A stretch of 64,000 bases of DNA from Isoetes taiwanensis. Lineage: Eukaryota; Streptophyta; Lycopodiopsida; Isoetales; Isoetaceae. Where the stretch lies: contig JAJEKV010000053.1 of NCBI GenBank assembly GCA_021234155.1, positions 2,232,164 through 2,296,163 of the forward strand, read 5' to 3'. Shown here piece after piece: positions 1 through 13,300 of the stretch. The position numbers and the translations under genes were made by a program. The notes under the pieces were generated by a model. The model worked only from the letters and a program-made list of their open reading frames with translations, had not been told where the DNA came from and did no database searches. How positions within the stretch are numbered: position 1 is the stretch's first letter; every line of letters starts with the position of its first letter.

Positions 1-405
1 AGTTAGCCAGACGCCAGAATTTGCAAAAGGTCCAGGACATTCAAAGAATGGTGGTAAAATTGCACCGATTCGTGGAAAACTTCACGTATTTTTACACTAT
101 CACATGCAACTTTTCTTGGCGCTTTCATCATGCTAAGGCCACTCATGCTGCTTGGTGTTACGGTCCATTCTCCCATTTCCCATGCACACCCATTTTACCA
201 AATCGCCTCGTGTTGTTCCATCTTACGCACCCACCACATCTTCTTACGCTCAAGGCCATTCCTCTCCGCGATGTTGCTAATGGTACCCTTGATCTTTGCT
301 TTGCTCTTTCTGCTTGCGTTCTTTGCTTCTTTCTTTTGCGCCGCCGCCTCTATTGCTCCGGCCTCCTCATTTCGCCTTTGCTCATACCTCAAATGTACCT
401 TCCTA
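1..405. other. Unassigned leader next to LINE A
   Basis: Open frames exist on both strands here but none shows a recognisable domain. The position directly upstream of an endonuclease-like sequence suggests the 5' or ORF1-side remnant of LINE A, which probably begins before the window. This is inference from position only. Confidence 0.3.
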
Positions 406-3400
406 GGAAATGTGCCTTCGGTTGGTGTCTTGGAATTGTCGAGGTTTTCCATGGCGTAAAGGTGATGGCTTGAATCCCATTGCAAAAGATATGGATATCC
501 TTTTGCTCATGGAAACATGGGAGCATTCAGCCAAACGGCTACCTCATTTTACAGGCTATCAATTCTTTTCATTATTTAATGAATGTCATGGGCAACGAGG
601 TTGGTGGAGTTGCTTGCTATTTCAAGGATGCCCTTGCCCCATATATCACGCTTCATAAAGCTGATAGATATAATTGCTACATGTGGATTAAACTTCATTG
701 CCACAATAGTAGTACCATTTTTGTTCTTTGCTTTGTTACTTCCCACCTACATCATCACCTTTTTATGATGAATATGATGTAAACTTTCATGTGATCCCTA
801 TGGTGATCTTTATGATGACATTGCTCAATTCAAGCGGTTGGGGCATGTTATTCTTCTTGGTGATTTCAATGCTTTCGCCTTTTTGAAATGCAAAGGCTGC
901 TCAACTCATACTTGATGATATTATTGACCCTTTATGGATGTGCGCTAATGATCTGATCTTTCCACGTTCATGCTTTGATGCTAACAAACTGTCTCAACAT
1001 TTGGAAGGGAGCTCATCCGGTTGTGTGAAGTCTTTGAGATGGTACTTTGTAATGTCTTAGAGCATGGCCACACTCTAAAAGGTATTACATGCTGAGCACG
1101 GGATAAGGGGGTGGTGGTACTAGTGTTGTTGATTATGTCATTTCCCAAGTGCAAGCCTTGGATCTCATTCCGACTTTTCGAATTGGCACAAGGCATAGAG
1201 ATGAGGAGATAAAATCTGATCACTATCCACTTTATTTGTCATTAAAGTGGCGACTTCCACCTCTTCAACCCATTGCTATCGGGGCTCCACGCCCTCGCAT
1301 TAAACTTGACTTATTCTAGATCTTTTGAATATGAGCGGACATTAGCTCCTGCAACTTGCGGGTATTTTGGATTACCCAATTAGTCAAAGGCGTAATCGGC
1401 ATTTGCTTTGATGCTTTGCTTACTTTTCTTTGTCTCTTCCTTTGGTACCGCGCCGGTGTTGCTCATCTTTGGTAGGAAATCCTTTCCTAGAAATGCACGG
1501 GTTTGATGAAGGCGCAAGCGGCTTAAAAATAATTCGCGAGCGATAGTTGAGCGGATATCTTGAGATAATGCCATTCGAAATTATAAATCTGTTTTGAAGC
1601 GCAAGAAGGCACGCTTTGTTCTTGAGCATCGAAGCAAATGTTTGAATTAACTTCGTGAGCCTCCGGGACCTTACGGCAAAATATTATATCGACCACCTCC
1701 TACCCTTGGACATATTTCTATCGGCAATGGGATGCATGATTGGTCCACTTATATGATCATCACGGAGTCCTTAATTACGTTGCCTCGTTGGTAGGTGATA
1801 TTCTTCAATTCCGCGAGGGAGGAAGTCAAAGAAGGGCTGCGGCATCTATCTAATGGCAAGTCTCTGGATCTTCAAGGTTTGCAAGCGAAATTGCTTAAAT
1901 GTGGGGGTCGCTATTGCTTCCAATCATCACTACTCTTTTAAATCAAGCTTTGCAAGAAGGCTTGCGAAAAACTTGAGGCTGTCGGTAAGGTTGTACCAAT
2001 TTCCAAAGCGGTGATAAGCATGACCCTTCTAATTATCGCATGATCATGGTAAGTTCCATATTTTCAAAGCTCTTAGCCGGTCTTCTTGAGAAGCGATTGA
2101 CATCATGGGCGAGAACATCTTGGTGTATGCGTCTTTGTAGGGACGAGGCGAGCTTTAAGTCCATGCCATTCTACAATAGACCATATTTTCACATTAGCAT
2201 GCTTATTGAACATAGTCGAAGTTTGAAACAAGACCTCTATATATGCTTTGTGGATTTTACTTACGCTTTTGATCTGATTACCACCAGCGAGCTTCTTTGG
2301 TGGCGCTTGCGGGCACTTGGAGTTCCACAAGATCTTCAAAATGCGGTTTATCGGCTCTATGAAAGGGTTTTGCTAAATTTCCGGCATCGGTACTCAAATC
2401 ACTAGCAATATTGGAGTTAGCCGGGGTTGCCCTTTATCTCCTACACTCTTTGGCTTGTACATTGATCAATTGGAAGAATGGCTTGATAATCATGGCGGCG
2501 GGAGATCCACATTTGGCACACTATATCATTAGGCAACTTATATATCTTTGATGATGTTTCGCCACGCACATACATTTGCTAGTATCGGCAACATTTACAT
2601 GCTACTTGCGGTTTTTGTGAGAACCTGCATTTGCGTGTTAATCTCCAAAAGACCAAGCTTTTGGTAGTTCAATCTTCTCGTCACAATGTTCCCCCTATGC
2701 ACTATGATAGCCTTGAATTTGAAGTTGTAGATAGCTACAAGTATCTTGGTGTAGAATTACAGTAAGAACACACTTTGGGAGCGATTAATAAAACCAAGCG
2801 CAGTGGTACGCTAGATGGAGAGCACTCTATGCAATGCAAAACAATTATTTTAAGCACAAAAATTCATGATTGGCCCGCGGAAAGCCCACTTGTTTTGGGC
2901 TTTGGTAGAGCTTTGTTTTCTTGTATGGTTACGAAGTGTGGGAGTGCGCCATTAGTGCTAGTGCTTGGGAGAGCTTGGGCGGGTGCAAAGGTCCTTTCTC
3001 ACTCCACGACCTCGGAGTTAAAACAACGGTGCACTATGCTATTCTTTTACAAAGAGGCAGGTTTTTGGCCTCTTCAACATTACGCCATGAAGCGCCATCT
3101 CCATTATATCGCAAGGTGCACCACATGGATGATGTTAGGTATCTGTTCTTGCACTTGCCATGGCTGAATCTCCTCGGTGTTTGAAGCGATGTTGGAAAGA
3201 GCATTGCACTACATGGTTTTGCCGTTGGGCTTTGTGCAACGAGCACCTTTGCGAGCTTTTTGCAACAACAATATCTCAATGGTCATTTTTCTCAAAAGAT
3301 ATGGGGCCTTGATTACTTTGGCCCAAGTGAAAACTGGTCATTATCATGCACACATAAATCCCACCTTGGCACCCGGGGCCCCAAGCTTATTTGCTTGCTT

Positions 3401-3885
3401 CATTGTCGGGGAACAAGCTTATAGCTATTGCATCAATTACATACGGGGTCCCACAGTCTCACGTTGAGGCGGTAGATGGGGCGGCCGCTTTGCCCGGCGA
3501 GACTATGTTACTGTTGCCGGTTACATGTTATTGAAGATGAAAGCCATACTCTTCTTAGTTGCCACTTTTTTGAGATAGTCAGGAATCTTTTTTGACCTTA
3601 GCATTCCACGCTTCCACAACTTCTCCGAGAGCACCATCGTGCATGACTTGGCATTATACATACTTGAGGGTTCTAGATAAACATCGCAATTCTTGAACCC
3701 TCGGTAGTCATTATCTCAAAACATCTAGTATCATCATTCTTGCAAAGGTTTTCCCTTGAAAACCTTTTCGGGCGGATTTTTTAATCCTAGTAGTAATGAT
3801 TGTACTAGCCCATTGTATGGATCCCATGACCTATTGGTCTTAATGGGCGTTAAAAACTATTCTATTCTATTCTATTTGATTTTGT
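406..3885 (+). mobile_element. LINE A: decayed non-LTR retrotransposon (ORF2 remnant)
   Basis: A degenerate LINE ORF2 can be followed through three shifting frames. The apurinic endonuclease starts near 422 (VSWNCRGF, then ILLLMETWE), continues at about 840 (ILLGDFNAF, the GDxN motif) and about 1205 (SDHYPLYL). Reverse transcriptase appears near 2040-2400 (SSIFSKLLAGLLEKRL, FVDFTYAFDLI, WWRLRALGVP) and 2408-2480 (GVSRGCPLSPTLFGLYIDQL). The C-terminal Cys/His region lies near 3500-3600 (CHVIEDESHTLLSC-like in a broken frame). Many stops and frameshifts make it inactive. The GCPLSPTLFGLYID signature differs from LINE B and LINE C, so it belongs to another LINE clade. The 3' end is marked by a short ATTCT repeat. 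The 5' end and target duplication were not found. Confidence 0.85.
3856..3876 (+). repeat. (ATTCT)n 3' tail of LINE A
   Basis: About four ATTCT units follow directly on the last LINE A sequence (TTAATGGGCGTTAAAAACT). Non-LTR elements of several clades end in short simple repeats instead of poly(A). I read this as the element's 3' tail. Confidence 0.55.
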
Positions 3886-6800
3886 GTATTTCTAACTTCT
3901 CAAGTTGCAATCAATATCTTGTGATTTACATCTTGTAGCTTTTTTAATTTGAAGCTCACAAAGTAAATTTATGGATTGTGTATCTTGGTCGTACCATGCA
4001 TTGAGAAGCTTATATGCCTCTTACTTGTTGATGTTGACCACTATAAGATGTTGATAAGAACCTATGAAGATCATTGGCGGTTTTGTTTCAAACACTTGCG
4101 AGAAAGCTTGATGTAAATGCTAGAGGCTGACCTCTCAATTGAAAAAAAAAAAAATTATGTGACAAATCCATCATAACATCTAGATGCAATGCTAATATTG
4201 ATAATTAAAAAAAAGTGGCATGTTTGCTTTGGGCAAGAGCATAAAGAATTATTCAAAGGGAAGCAAAAGAACATCACACAAATAAAATGATTTTTACGTT
4301 TTTTCCTCATAGTATGAGCAACACATCACATAATAAACAAGCGGGGGCTATTCTTTGTCTAGGACCCGATTTTTTATATTTCAATAAATCTAAAAATTTA
4401 TTTTCTCAAGTCCAATGGTACAATCTAAATTTGGCTAAGTGGGCATGATATATGGATAGCCAACCAAACTCTTCTAACACCTCACCATTTTTGTTATCCA
4501 CGATTAGTGCGTGGTTAGGTGTTCCTCTCTAAGTTCAACCTATCATCGAGAAGAGAAATGGATTTCATCGTGTGTAGTGTGTATTGAGAATGAAAATCAG
4601 TGAATGCATGTATAACAGATGCTGGCAAATGGTATGATATTAAAACTATCATCTTAAGTCCAACCATGTACCTTAATCTTCTAACTATTTACTATTTCAT
4701 CTTAAGTCCAATCTTAATGCATGCCACCATGTGCTTTAACCTTCTTGCCTATAACATTGTCATTCTATATCCTTTTTCTCACCATTCTAAAACCCATTCT
4801 AATCATTCTTGATTCTATAATTTTGACTTATCTTCTTGCTCAGCGGAAGAATACACCATTGAATCTATAGAGGTTAGCTTCCTGCGGGTGCTTCTCGAAC
4901 TATGCCAACATATCACTAGTTGAGAGGACAAATCCACATGTATTGGCCTTGTGGCATCTTAGACATTAATAGTGTCCAACCAGCCCGGTTTAGGAACAAA
5001 GGAAATATCGCATCCCGCGATGCTAATAGTGGGTTCAACTCTAAATACTTGGAAACAAAGAGGCGATAAATTTCTTATAACGGCGGCGGCGGCGGCGGCG
5101 ATCATGATGATGAGAAGGAGGTTAGCCTACATCTACATTAGGTAGAGGTTCTAAGCATGCTACATCGACTTATTTGCATTGTTAGGTCTTCATCACTTAT
5201 TTAGCTACTCGACATGGTATTGGATGAATTGGCAAAGAAATTACCGTAAAAGTGTGTGGTAAGTTGTTATGGCTAACAGTTTAACGAAAGCTAATGTGGA
5301 GTTGCATCATTATGGGGTAATGGGCTTTGGATGTTGCTATTGCTCAATGAAGTGCATAAATATGGAACCTACATCAGTGCGACACAAGGCCTATGACATC
5401 TTTGACATGTTTGAATTGTTATACGGTCTTCATCAGTAAGTCTTTCACATTAGTAGGTTGTATGGACAACCTCGGCAAGGTAAAATCTAGGCACCATAGT
5501 AAATATCTAATGAACTTCACATGTCGTGGTCTTTGCATTATTCCCCAGCTGTCTTGGTATTTTGTTATCTCTTGGATCTTCCAGGGTCGCGGCTTCCAGG
5601 TTCAGTGTCTGGGTTGCTTCAGCATGCTCATGTTCATATGCTTTTTATGTTATATTCTTGTACGTTGTGACAAGGGGTGTAGTTCTCCTGGCAAGGATGC
5701 TACGTCAACTCTTGGAAACCATGGTAAGAGGTCCTTCAGCGCCAAATATGGGCTATGTCCAGCATGCTCTCATGTTTCCATGAGGAAGATGATGCCATGA
5801 AATGGCAAATCTGAGTAGTCCATAGGTAAGGCATCATATTTAAGCCGGTATGCATTTTAATGCGAACCAATAATTTGCACCCAAATGGACTACTAGGGCC
5901 ACTAGAATTTTCATTGATGCTTGTATAAGCAAAAGTATTTTCACATGATTTACATTCGTGTAAATCTGTTCAAATTTCTCAATGTTCGTTTTAACTATTT
6001 AATCAGTGGGAGTTTTATTACTATGTAATTTTTGCCTATTTTTCTAAATTGATGCACGATCTTTGCAAGCTGGTGTAATAACTAGACTCGTCGAGCATTC
6101 TCCTCAAATAAAAAGCTCCCTAAAGCTTGGACCCCCACTAATCTTCTTTCCACATCTTTTGATGTAGTCGTTTCATGATAGTTTGTTTGAAACCTTAACT
6201 GTTACTATGATGGCCATGCAAGTATGCAAACATGCTCAACAACAACTAGGGTACAAAGTACACGAACCTATCAACATAGGTTTGAGTTTTCTGACATGTG
6301 ATGTATGTTGAGGAAGTCTAGCAGCACTTGAAAAGAAATAGGACTTTCTATTTATCAAGATCGACAAGAGGCTTTAACTCTCTATTTTGCTATCATGAAT
6401 GGCTTTTGAAAGGATGTGATCTTCGAATGAGAAAACATAGTTTCTTTGGATATTGTTTCATACTTTTCCGCGAGTTACCATGCTTATGTCTAGTTGGCTC
6501 TTGTTTTACATAGGTTAAACCAGTTTAAATGACCATAGTGCTTGCTTGAGTGTCTTTGATAGTTGTTATGTCGATGTGGCTAGAATTTGAAAGCAGAATG
6601 ACAATAACTGTGCTCTTTGTTCTACAAAATAGTTTGCAAAGTCCAGTCATGGAAAAGAAATCTCAAAAGAGTATCAGTGACTTCGTGCATGCTGCTAGTC
6701 CATTGAGCAGAAAATGCACAATGATATTATCCAGTGATGGTAGTTATGACTCTCTTGAAGATGAGAATTATAAGATATCTCCTTTAGAAGATTTGAGACA

Positions 6801-7129
6801 AAGGTGGATGAGACAATAGAAGATGAGTCTGATATTCAAGAGGTGAATGATGATAATGTGGCGTACTTTGATTTGGATCCTAAACTCTTTCGGGCACGAT
6901 GAATCCAATTTCAAGAGATTGGTTAGGAAGAGGTCTCGTATACTATATAAGGATAGAAAATCTAGTAAGGCACATAGGATCAATCGGCCTTCAAGATTGT
7001 CAATGAATTGGTGTGTGCGACAAGTAAATAATCGATAGCGATGAACAAGTTTTTCTTTGCGCTGACCCACAAAGATTCACATATTTTCAAAAGTTTTCTA
7101 TAAGTTTGATGGAGAGATAAAAAAAAATG
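3886..7129. other. Intergenic AT-rich stretch without recognised genes
   Basis: Holds an A-rich tract near 4141-4154, a short (CGG)n tract at 5081-5100 and several short open frames (for example 5393-5800 and 6550-6819, plus strand) without a domain I recognise. At 6640-7035 broken frames rich in Asp/Glu/Ser then Lys/Arg could be the ORF1 side of LINE B, but this is not established. Confidence 0.4.
5081..5100. repeat. (CGG)n microsatellite
   Basis: Six to seven CGG units in an otherwise AT-rich context. Confidence 0.9.
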
Positions 7130-10100
7130 TTAAAGAGGCGTGGACACGTTGTATTTCAATTACATTACGGTATGTTTGATGGTGTAAAAGTGTGCCTTTC
7201 TTCCCTTAATCCAGACATCATTTTCATTCGGGGAGCATAAGATTCATGATTCCAACCATCGGGTTATGATAAGTAGAACTCTACCCCACGATTTTAGCCT
7301 CTGGTCTATCCACGCTATCGTAGGGATTACTCTTTGCTGGAAAAATAATCTAAATATGTCTGATTTTTATGATTAATGGCAGGGATGGTAGGTGGCAGAT
7401 TCTCCTCTGCACTATTTTTAGGACTAGGCTGGCTTTACTTAACATCTATGCCTACAACAATCCTGGGGATAGGGTTGGGATTTGGAATATAGTTACGAGT
7501 AGTTTAGATAATCTGGATTTCGAGGAGTGTATTTTAGGAGGGGATCTTAACATGGTCACTAATGCTTTTATGAAAAATAAGAATTTCAGACCCTTGGGTG
7601 CTCAGGAAAAAGATTCTTGGAGGGAACTCATTCAGGGACATAATCTGATGCTGGCAAGGATGAGGCCTAACTCCTACAGCTGGACTGACAAAAGAATTGA
7701 TCCTACCTTGTGCCTTCATGACAGGTTCTATCTTTCTAAAAATCTTTGGAATTACAGTAATAGGGTAGTCAACTTGGAAGGGTATACCCTTTCTGATCAC
7801 TACCCCAACAGCTGCTGATCTTGGCTTTGAATAATTTAAGAGGAAGAACCGTATTTCAAGTTGAATATTAGCCTTACAGGAGCAGGGATGACTTCATGGA
7901 TAGGCTGCGGCGAGGTCACTTCTAGATTTCTCAAGCCTATAGGGGCTTGGGATGTTACGGTGGATTATAGTCTCAAAGGAATTAAGAATTGGCTCAAGGA
8001 GTGGGGCAAGGACATTCATAGGTAGAAGATGGCCTCAACTGCTTGAGAACTTAAGGGATTCTAAGCCCTCATGCCTCGGAAGAAACAAAGGATAATATTA
8101 TTTGAAATTGAGAGAGGGAGATAAAATTGCTCAAAGTTGGAAAGCTGAAAGCCAAGATTAGGGACATTAGGGATGATGAAAGATGCACGATTCGAAATTC
8201 TTCTTTATCATGGCAAAAGGTAGGACCAAAAGGAACCATATTTTTTTAAAAGTTAAGGTAGGGGAAGACTTCATCCACGGAGGAGAATCGGATCAAAAGG
8301 CGTTGCGAGCACTTTACCAATATAATGGGTACCAATCGGGTTGCCATCATGATATCATGGAATGATTCATTAATCTTCAAGCTAAGGTTATTAGCAACGA
8401 GGATAATGCCCATATTTATAGGCCATTTTTGAATCTTTGAGCTTTTTCAAACTGCTGAGAGATGGAGAAAGGCAAGGCTCGAGGCGGAGATGGTCTCCCT
8501 GTCGAATTTTTCATTAAGGCACGGCCTATTCTAAGTGATAGCATCACTTGCTTGCCAATGAATTGAGGAGATCAAAAGTGCATGGATGCAAAAATTAACA
8601 CTAGCTTCATCCGCGTTGATTCCTAAGGTCGGTATGCCCATCTGGTATTTTCTTTCGGATTAGGTCTATATCCTTATCAATTTGATCTAAAAGCTGATTT
8701 ACGGTACTATAGCGGGGAGGCTCAAACTGTCTTTGGACAAAATTATCCCACTCCTCTCGGCGATGTATCTTAAGGGCAGATTCATCCTTGATAATGTGGT
8801 GGCAGACTATTCTTGGGCTTAATTGGGCCAAGGATTCTAAGCGAGGATATAGCCCTTATCAAGCTCAATATTACCATTGCTTTTGATATTGTAAACTGGA
8901 GCTTCCTTTTTAAGTGTTGCAGTGCCTTGGGCTTCTCCAACGAGGTAATTCTTATTTTTAGAGCTATTCTTATTAATTCTAGATCCTCGGTCTTGATCAG
9001 CGAGAGTGTGTAGTCCCTTCTTCCCCACGAAAAGAGGAGTTAGCGGGGATGTCCACTTGCCCCCCTCGATTATTATGGAAGCCCTTCCGCGGTAAGATGG
9101 AGGAGGCTAGAAATACTAATCGATCTAGGGCCTCAATCTCCACGATAATGGTGAGATGGATCAAAATTTGAATGGACATTTTCTGGATGACACCTTCTTA
9201 TTGGTCTCTATGGACTATCAGTCTATTATTACCACTCAGACAATCTTGGAGAATTTTGGGGATGCATCGGGCTGTAAAGTTAATCCCATCAAATCGAAGG
9301 TTTTAGCTAAAGATCCGGTAAAAGGGGAGCAAACGGCTGCTCTCTTGGGCTGTAAGTATATTCTTCCTACCAATTCTTCTAAAATCTTAGGTATTCCTTA
9401 TGCTTTAAAGGGCAGCCCCTCTGACATTTGGACCGATATAGTTGAGAAGTTCCAAAGGAAGGTTGATAGCCTTAACTCTAAATACATTTCTAAGCATGGC
9501 CGACCATTATAATTGCAAATTTTGTAATATCCTCCTCTCATGTACATCAGTCCTCTGTGATCCTGGACCCCAAAAGGGTGTCCAGCAAGCTTCAAAGTAT
9601 CATTGCTAGATTCATTTCTTGTGGGCAAAACAAGTTGCTATCGAAGAATGCTGCAAGAAGAAGAAAAATGGTGGATTGGAGGTCATTAATATTGAAAAGC
9701 AGGGTATAGCTCTTACTGCCAAATACTTCTACAAGGTGGCTTATAATCAGATCAAGCACCCGGTCTCCGTTATTATTAGATACTACTTGGGCAAATGTCT
9801 GTCCTTTGGTTGGAGGCAGCTTAGATTGGTTTTGCCCCACTCTATTTACTTTCCCTTTACAGTCCCTAATTCCATTCCAGCTTTGATTAAGAAATGGATT
9901 AAGGCTTGAAATTCAGTTAAAGGTATGTTTACTTGGAAGGAGGGGCTTTCCATGAAACAATCCATTTTTTGGAACCCTGCTCTCATTACTAACGACCCTT
10001 TTCTGTGTTTAGCTTGTCATTTTCCAGACCAGGCCAGACTTTGGAGTACCAAAGGGATTCACTTCATTGGGGATTTATTCAATGATCAAGGTGTCATCCC

Positions 10101-10256
10101 CTTACAGGAAATCGGTCTTAGCTGAAGAGGGAGAGAATTGTGAAGCCTTATATAATAACATCTGTATCTCGCTTCTTCATGGCAGATAGTCCAATGAGGA
10201 CTTCAACTGGAATCATAATGGTAGAATAGGCTTCACAGTCAGGACAGCTTACAGAT
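7130..10256 (+). mobile_element. LINE B, 5' half: L1-type ORF2 remnant
   Basis: An L1-like ORF2 is readable with frameshifts. The endonuclease runs from about 7190 (SSLNPDIIFIRG) through 7440-7560 (LALLNIYAYNN, ILGGDLNMV) to 7785 (YTLSDHYPNS). Reverse transcriptase: about 8480 (GGDGLPVEFFIKA), 8610-8800 (IPKVGMP, KGRFILDNVV), 8870 (NITIAFDIVNWSFL) and 9180 (FLDDTFLLV in place of FADD). The thumb and C-terminal region continue at 9290-10125. At 10215-10255 the frame reads GRIGFTVRTAYR and stops abruptly at the left end of E1. The frame resumes at 27287, so these two pieces are one element. Numerous stops and frameshifts indicate an old, inactive copy. Confidence 0.88.
10253..10256. repeat. Target-site duplication AGAT, left copy (E1)
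   Basis: AGAT precedes the left terminus GGGTG; the same AGAT follows CACCC at 27287-27290. Keeping one copy restores the LINE B frame as AYRYLMRDQS. A 2-bp reading (GA, with TGGGTG...CACCCA termini) is formally possible for this copy, but E2 supports GGGTG...CACCC with 4 bp. Confidence 0.85.
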
Positions 10257-10282
10257 GGGTGAAAGCATGTTGTAGTGGAACA
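10257..10282 (+). repeat. E1 left terminal inverted repeat
   Basis: 26 bp, perfect match to the reverse complement of 27261-27286. Similar to the E2 termini (GGGTGAAAGTATGCTGGTGG) and the E3 terminus (GGGTAAAAGCACGTTGTGGT). Confidence 0.92.
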
Positions 10283-10372
10283 CCCTGGGTGTCCCCCCTG
10301 TCCCCCCTAAAAATGTGGTGGGAGATATCAAATTTGTGGTGCGATTTTAAATGTTTATTTGGCGCCTAGTGC

Positions 10373-13300
10373 ATGTCTTGCCGGTTCAATCATTTCTTGA
10401 ACTGCAACAACCCGATTCCTCATGCACCCGTCCCATTCAATTTCCTCATGCCACCCGTCCATTCAATCTCCACCGAACCAATTTCTAAACCCACGACCCA
10501 CCAGCGCCTTTCACGAAGCACTGCGGCTATGGCGGCAATCCGGTTGTGGATCAATCCGGTTCATACCTTCAATCATTTAATTTGGAAGCAAATCTGCCTA
10601 AAATCTCAAACCGAACCACATGTAAGAGAAAGAGAACTCGAGAACAAGAGCGGGATCATAAAAGGCGCCAAAGAAAAAGACAAAGGGAAGCTAAAGAAGA
10701 ATTAGCAAAAATTGCATCGTCGGGGGAGGATCAACGAGCGGCCTCTACTAGGCGTCGGATGGTATTAAAATTGTTATCTTCATTTCATAGCACCACTAAA
10801 GGCTTGTCTAACAGCGATAAGAAAAGAGGTTTTACTAGATTATCTCGGGGATGACACAATGGACCAGTACTTGGCGAAGAGTGAAAGATTTGCAAGCCAA
10901 AAGAGCATTGTGGTCGACAACCTCGGGCTTCCATTCAACTTGTGAAGAAGTCTAACAACAATAACGGTTTAGCGACCAAGAGTAGTTGCCTTGCTATGGC
11001 CGTAGAGGAAGCATTAATACCGAAAGTGCTAATCTGTCGAGTGCTTTCGGGGTTTTGGTAAAAGCTATTTGGGTGTTCATCCTAGAAATCTTACCAAAGC
11101 AAAATTGAAGAGGAAGAGATAGATTGCAAAGGGGAAAATGGGTTTTGTACAAAAAGAGTTAGAAGAAGCGGATGCAATTCCCAATTACGTCATAGAACTT
11201 GTCGCGGCAATTTTGGACCCAAAAAGATAGGGTCTCTCAAATGCAAAAGGATGTTAAGTTCAGAAGATTGGAACGAAATGTAAGAGAGGATCATGCCACT
11301 CACTATCTGGAAGAATCACAGGTTATTTCATTTCTTCATCTTCACCACATTTTTTATTGTTAATGTGGTATGTGGTATGTGGTTAGTGATTGCTTGTGAT
11401 ATGTGGTTCTTTGTGGTGAGGCCGTGGTGTGAAATAAATCTTTGTCAATATATGCTTTGTGGTGCCTAGTGTGGTGAATAACATGGTGTAAAATACATGC
11501 TTTAATATATGCTATGTGGTGCCTAGTGTGGTGAATAACATGGTGTAAAATAAATGTTGTAATATATGCTATGTGGTCCCTAGTGTGATGAATAACATGG
11601 TGTGGTGCCTAGTGTGGTGTCTAGTGTGGTGCCCGGTGTGGTGCCTAGTGTGGTGCCTAGTGTAGTGAAAAATATGGTGTAAAATAAATCTTTGTAATAT
11701 ATTCTATGTGGTGCCTAGTGTGGTGAATAACGAGATGTAAGATGAATATACATAATATATGCTATGTGGTGCCTAGTGTGGTGAAAAATATGGTGTACAA
11801 TAAATTATGTAATATATATATCGTTGTGGTGCCTAGTGTGGTGAATAAGGAGGTGTAAGATGAATATACGTAATATATGCTATGTGGTGCCTAGTGTGGT
11901 GGAAAATGTAGTGTGCAATAAATATCTTTGATCACCTTGTTATCTTCCTTGCGATTGCAATTGTTCGGAAATTCAAGGCGGAACATCCTAGTGTTATGAT
12001 CAAGCAGAGGGATGTTTGAAAAGCTGAAACCATGGTTTGTTGTAAAATTAAAGGACTTCAATAGTTCTTCTTTGTATATACCATGTTAGAATCACGGATG
12101 CTAATAGATGGCTTCAATAGTATGAGAACTAAGCACCCAAAAAGCTGCAAGCTTGCACTTGTCGACTTTCTTGGTCGGGACATATATATGGTGAATCTTG
12201 AGAGCGTCTGAATACAAAATAAGTAGCACAAATTTTATGTGAGAAAACTAGCTTCCAACCTTACCATAAGAGGGAATGCATTACAGGTGAGTGTAAAGAG
12301 TGTGGGATTAAGAAGTTCCCTATCTGCCCACATGAACAATCTAGTGATAGTGGCATGGTGAAGTGGGAATACCTAGACTATGAAAAAGCGTATTCGAGAG
12401 ATGGCGGCAAGAAGTCTAAGCTCGTTCACCAACACAATGAAACTGCAAGTCTTCCAGCGGTGAACAAAATGTTGGAGAAGCTTCCAAAATTTCCTTTACA
12501 CAACTTCCAGATATAAGTGGCGAGGCAGGCGATTACAAAGAACTCCTTGATAACTTGCACGGAGATGCTTACCTATCCGTGGTTGACTTAGCGAGAGAAT
12601 TATACTTTTAAGGAAGCGAGAATGAAGTTCATCCATCTGCTTTGGGTCAACAACGGATAACTATATTTGTTCAAATAACCTATCGGGGTTGATCCACGAC
12701 CGAACACCATTGAGAAGGAAACACACTACTATGTGTGGGATGATAGGGAACATGACACACTTTTGTTCAACATTGTTTTATGAAACATTTTGAGTACTTA
12801 AAGCGAAATGCAATGTCCCCAAATAGCACTATGTATTTTTCGGATGGTCTTTGTATCACAATTCAAAGCGGCGAGATCATTTTATTTTGTTGGAAGATAC
12901 GGTTGTGATCTGAGGAGGTCAACATGATGTGGAACTTCTTTGGATCAAACCATGGAAAAGGTGAACATGATGGGAAAGCGGCGAGAATTGAAAAAGATGG
13001 ATCACGAGGTCTCGGCTTAAACATCGACATTAAACTAGATAATGCCCATGATGTGGTGAAAATTGCGGAGAAATAATTTCAATGTGGTACATCTGAGTGG
13101 GTGAAAATGGAAGAAAAGTTCGGAGATACTTCTAGGAAATAAAACACGAGGATATCAACGGGAAAAAGGCTTGGGGTGCGAGAGACAATTCCGAAACCGA
13201 GGCAAATTCATTGAGTCCATGGATTGACCGAGGAAATCCACACGACTACATACCGAGAAAGCTATCATGTTTTTGCGGCAATTGTTTGGATGGAAAATGG

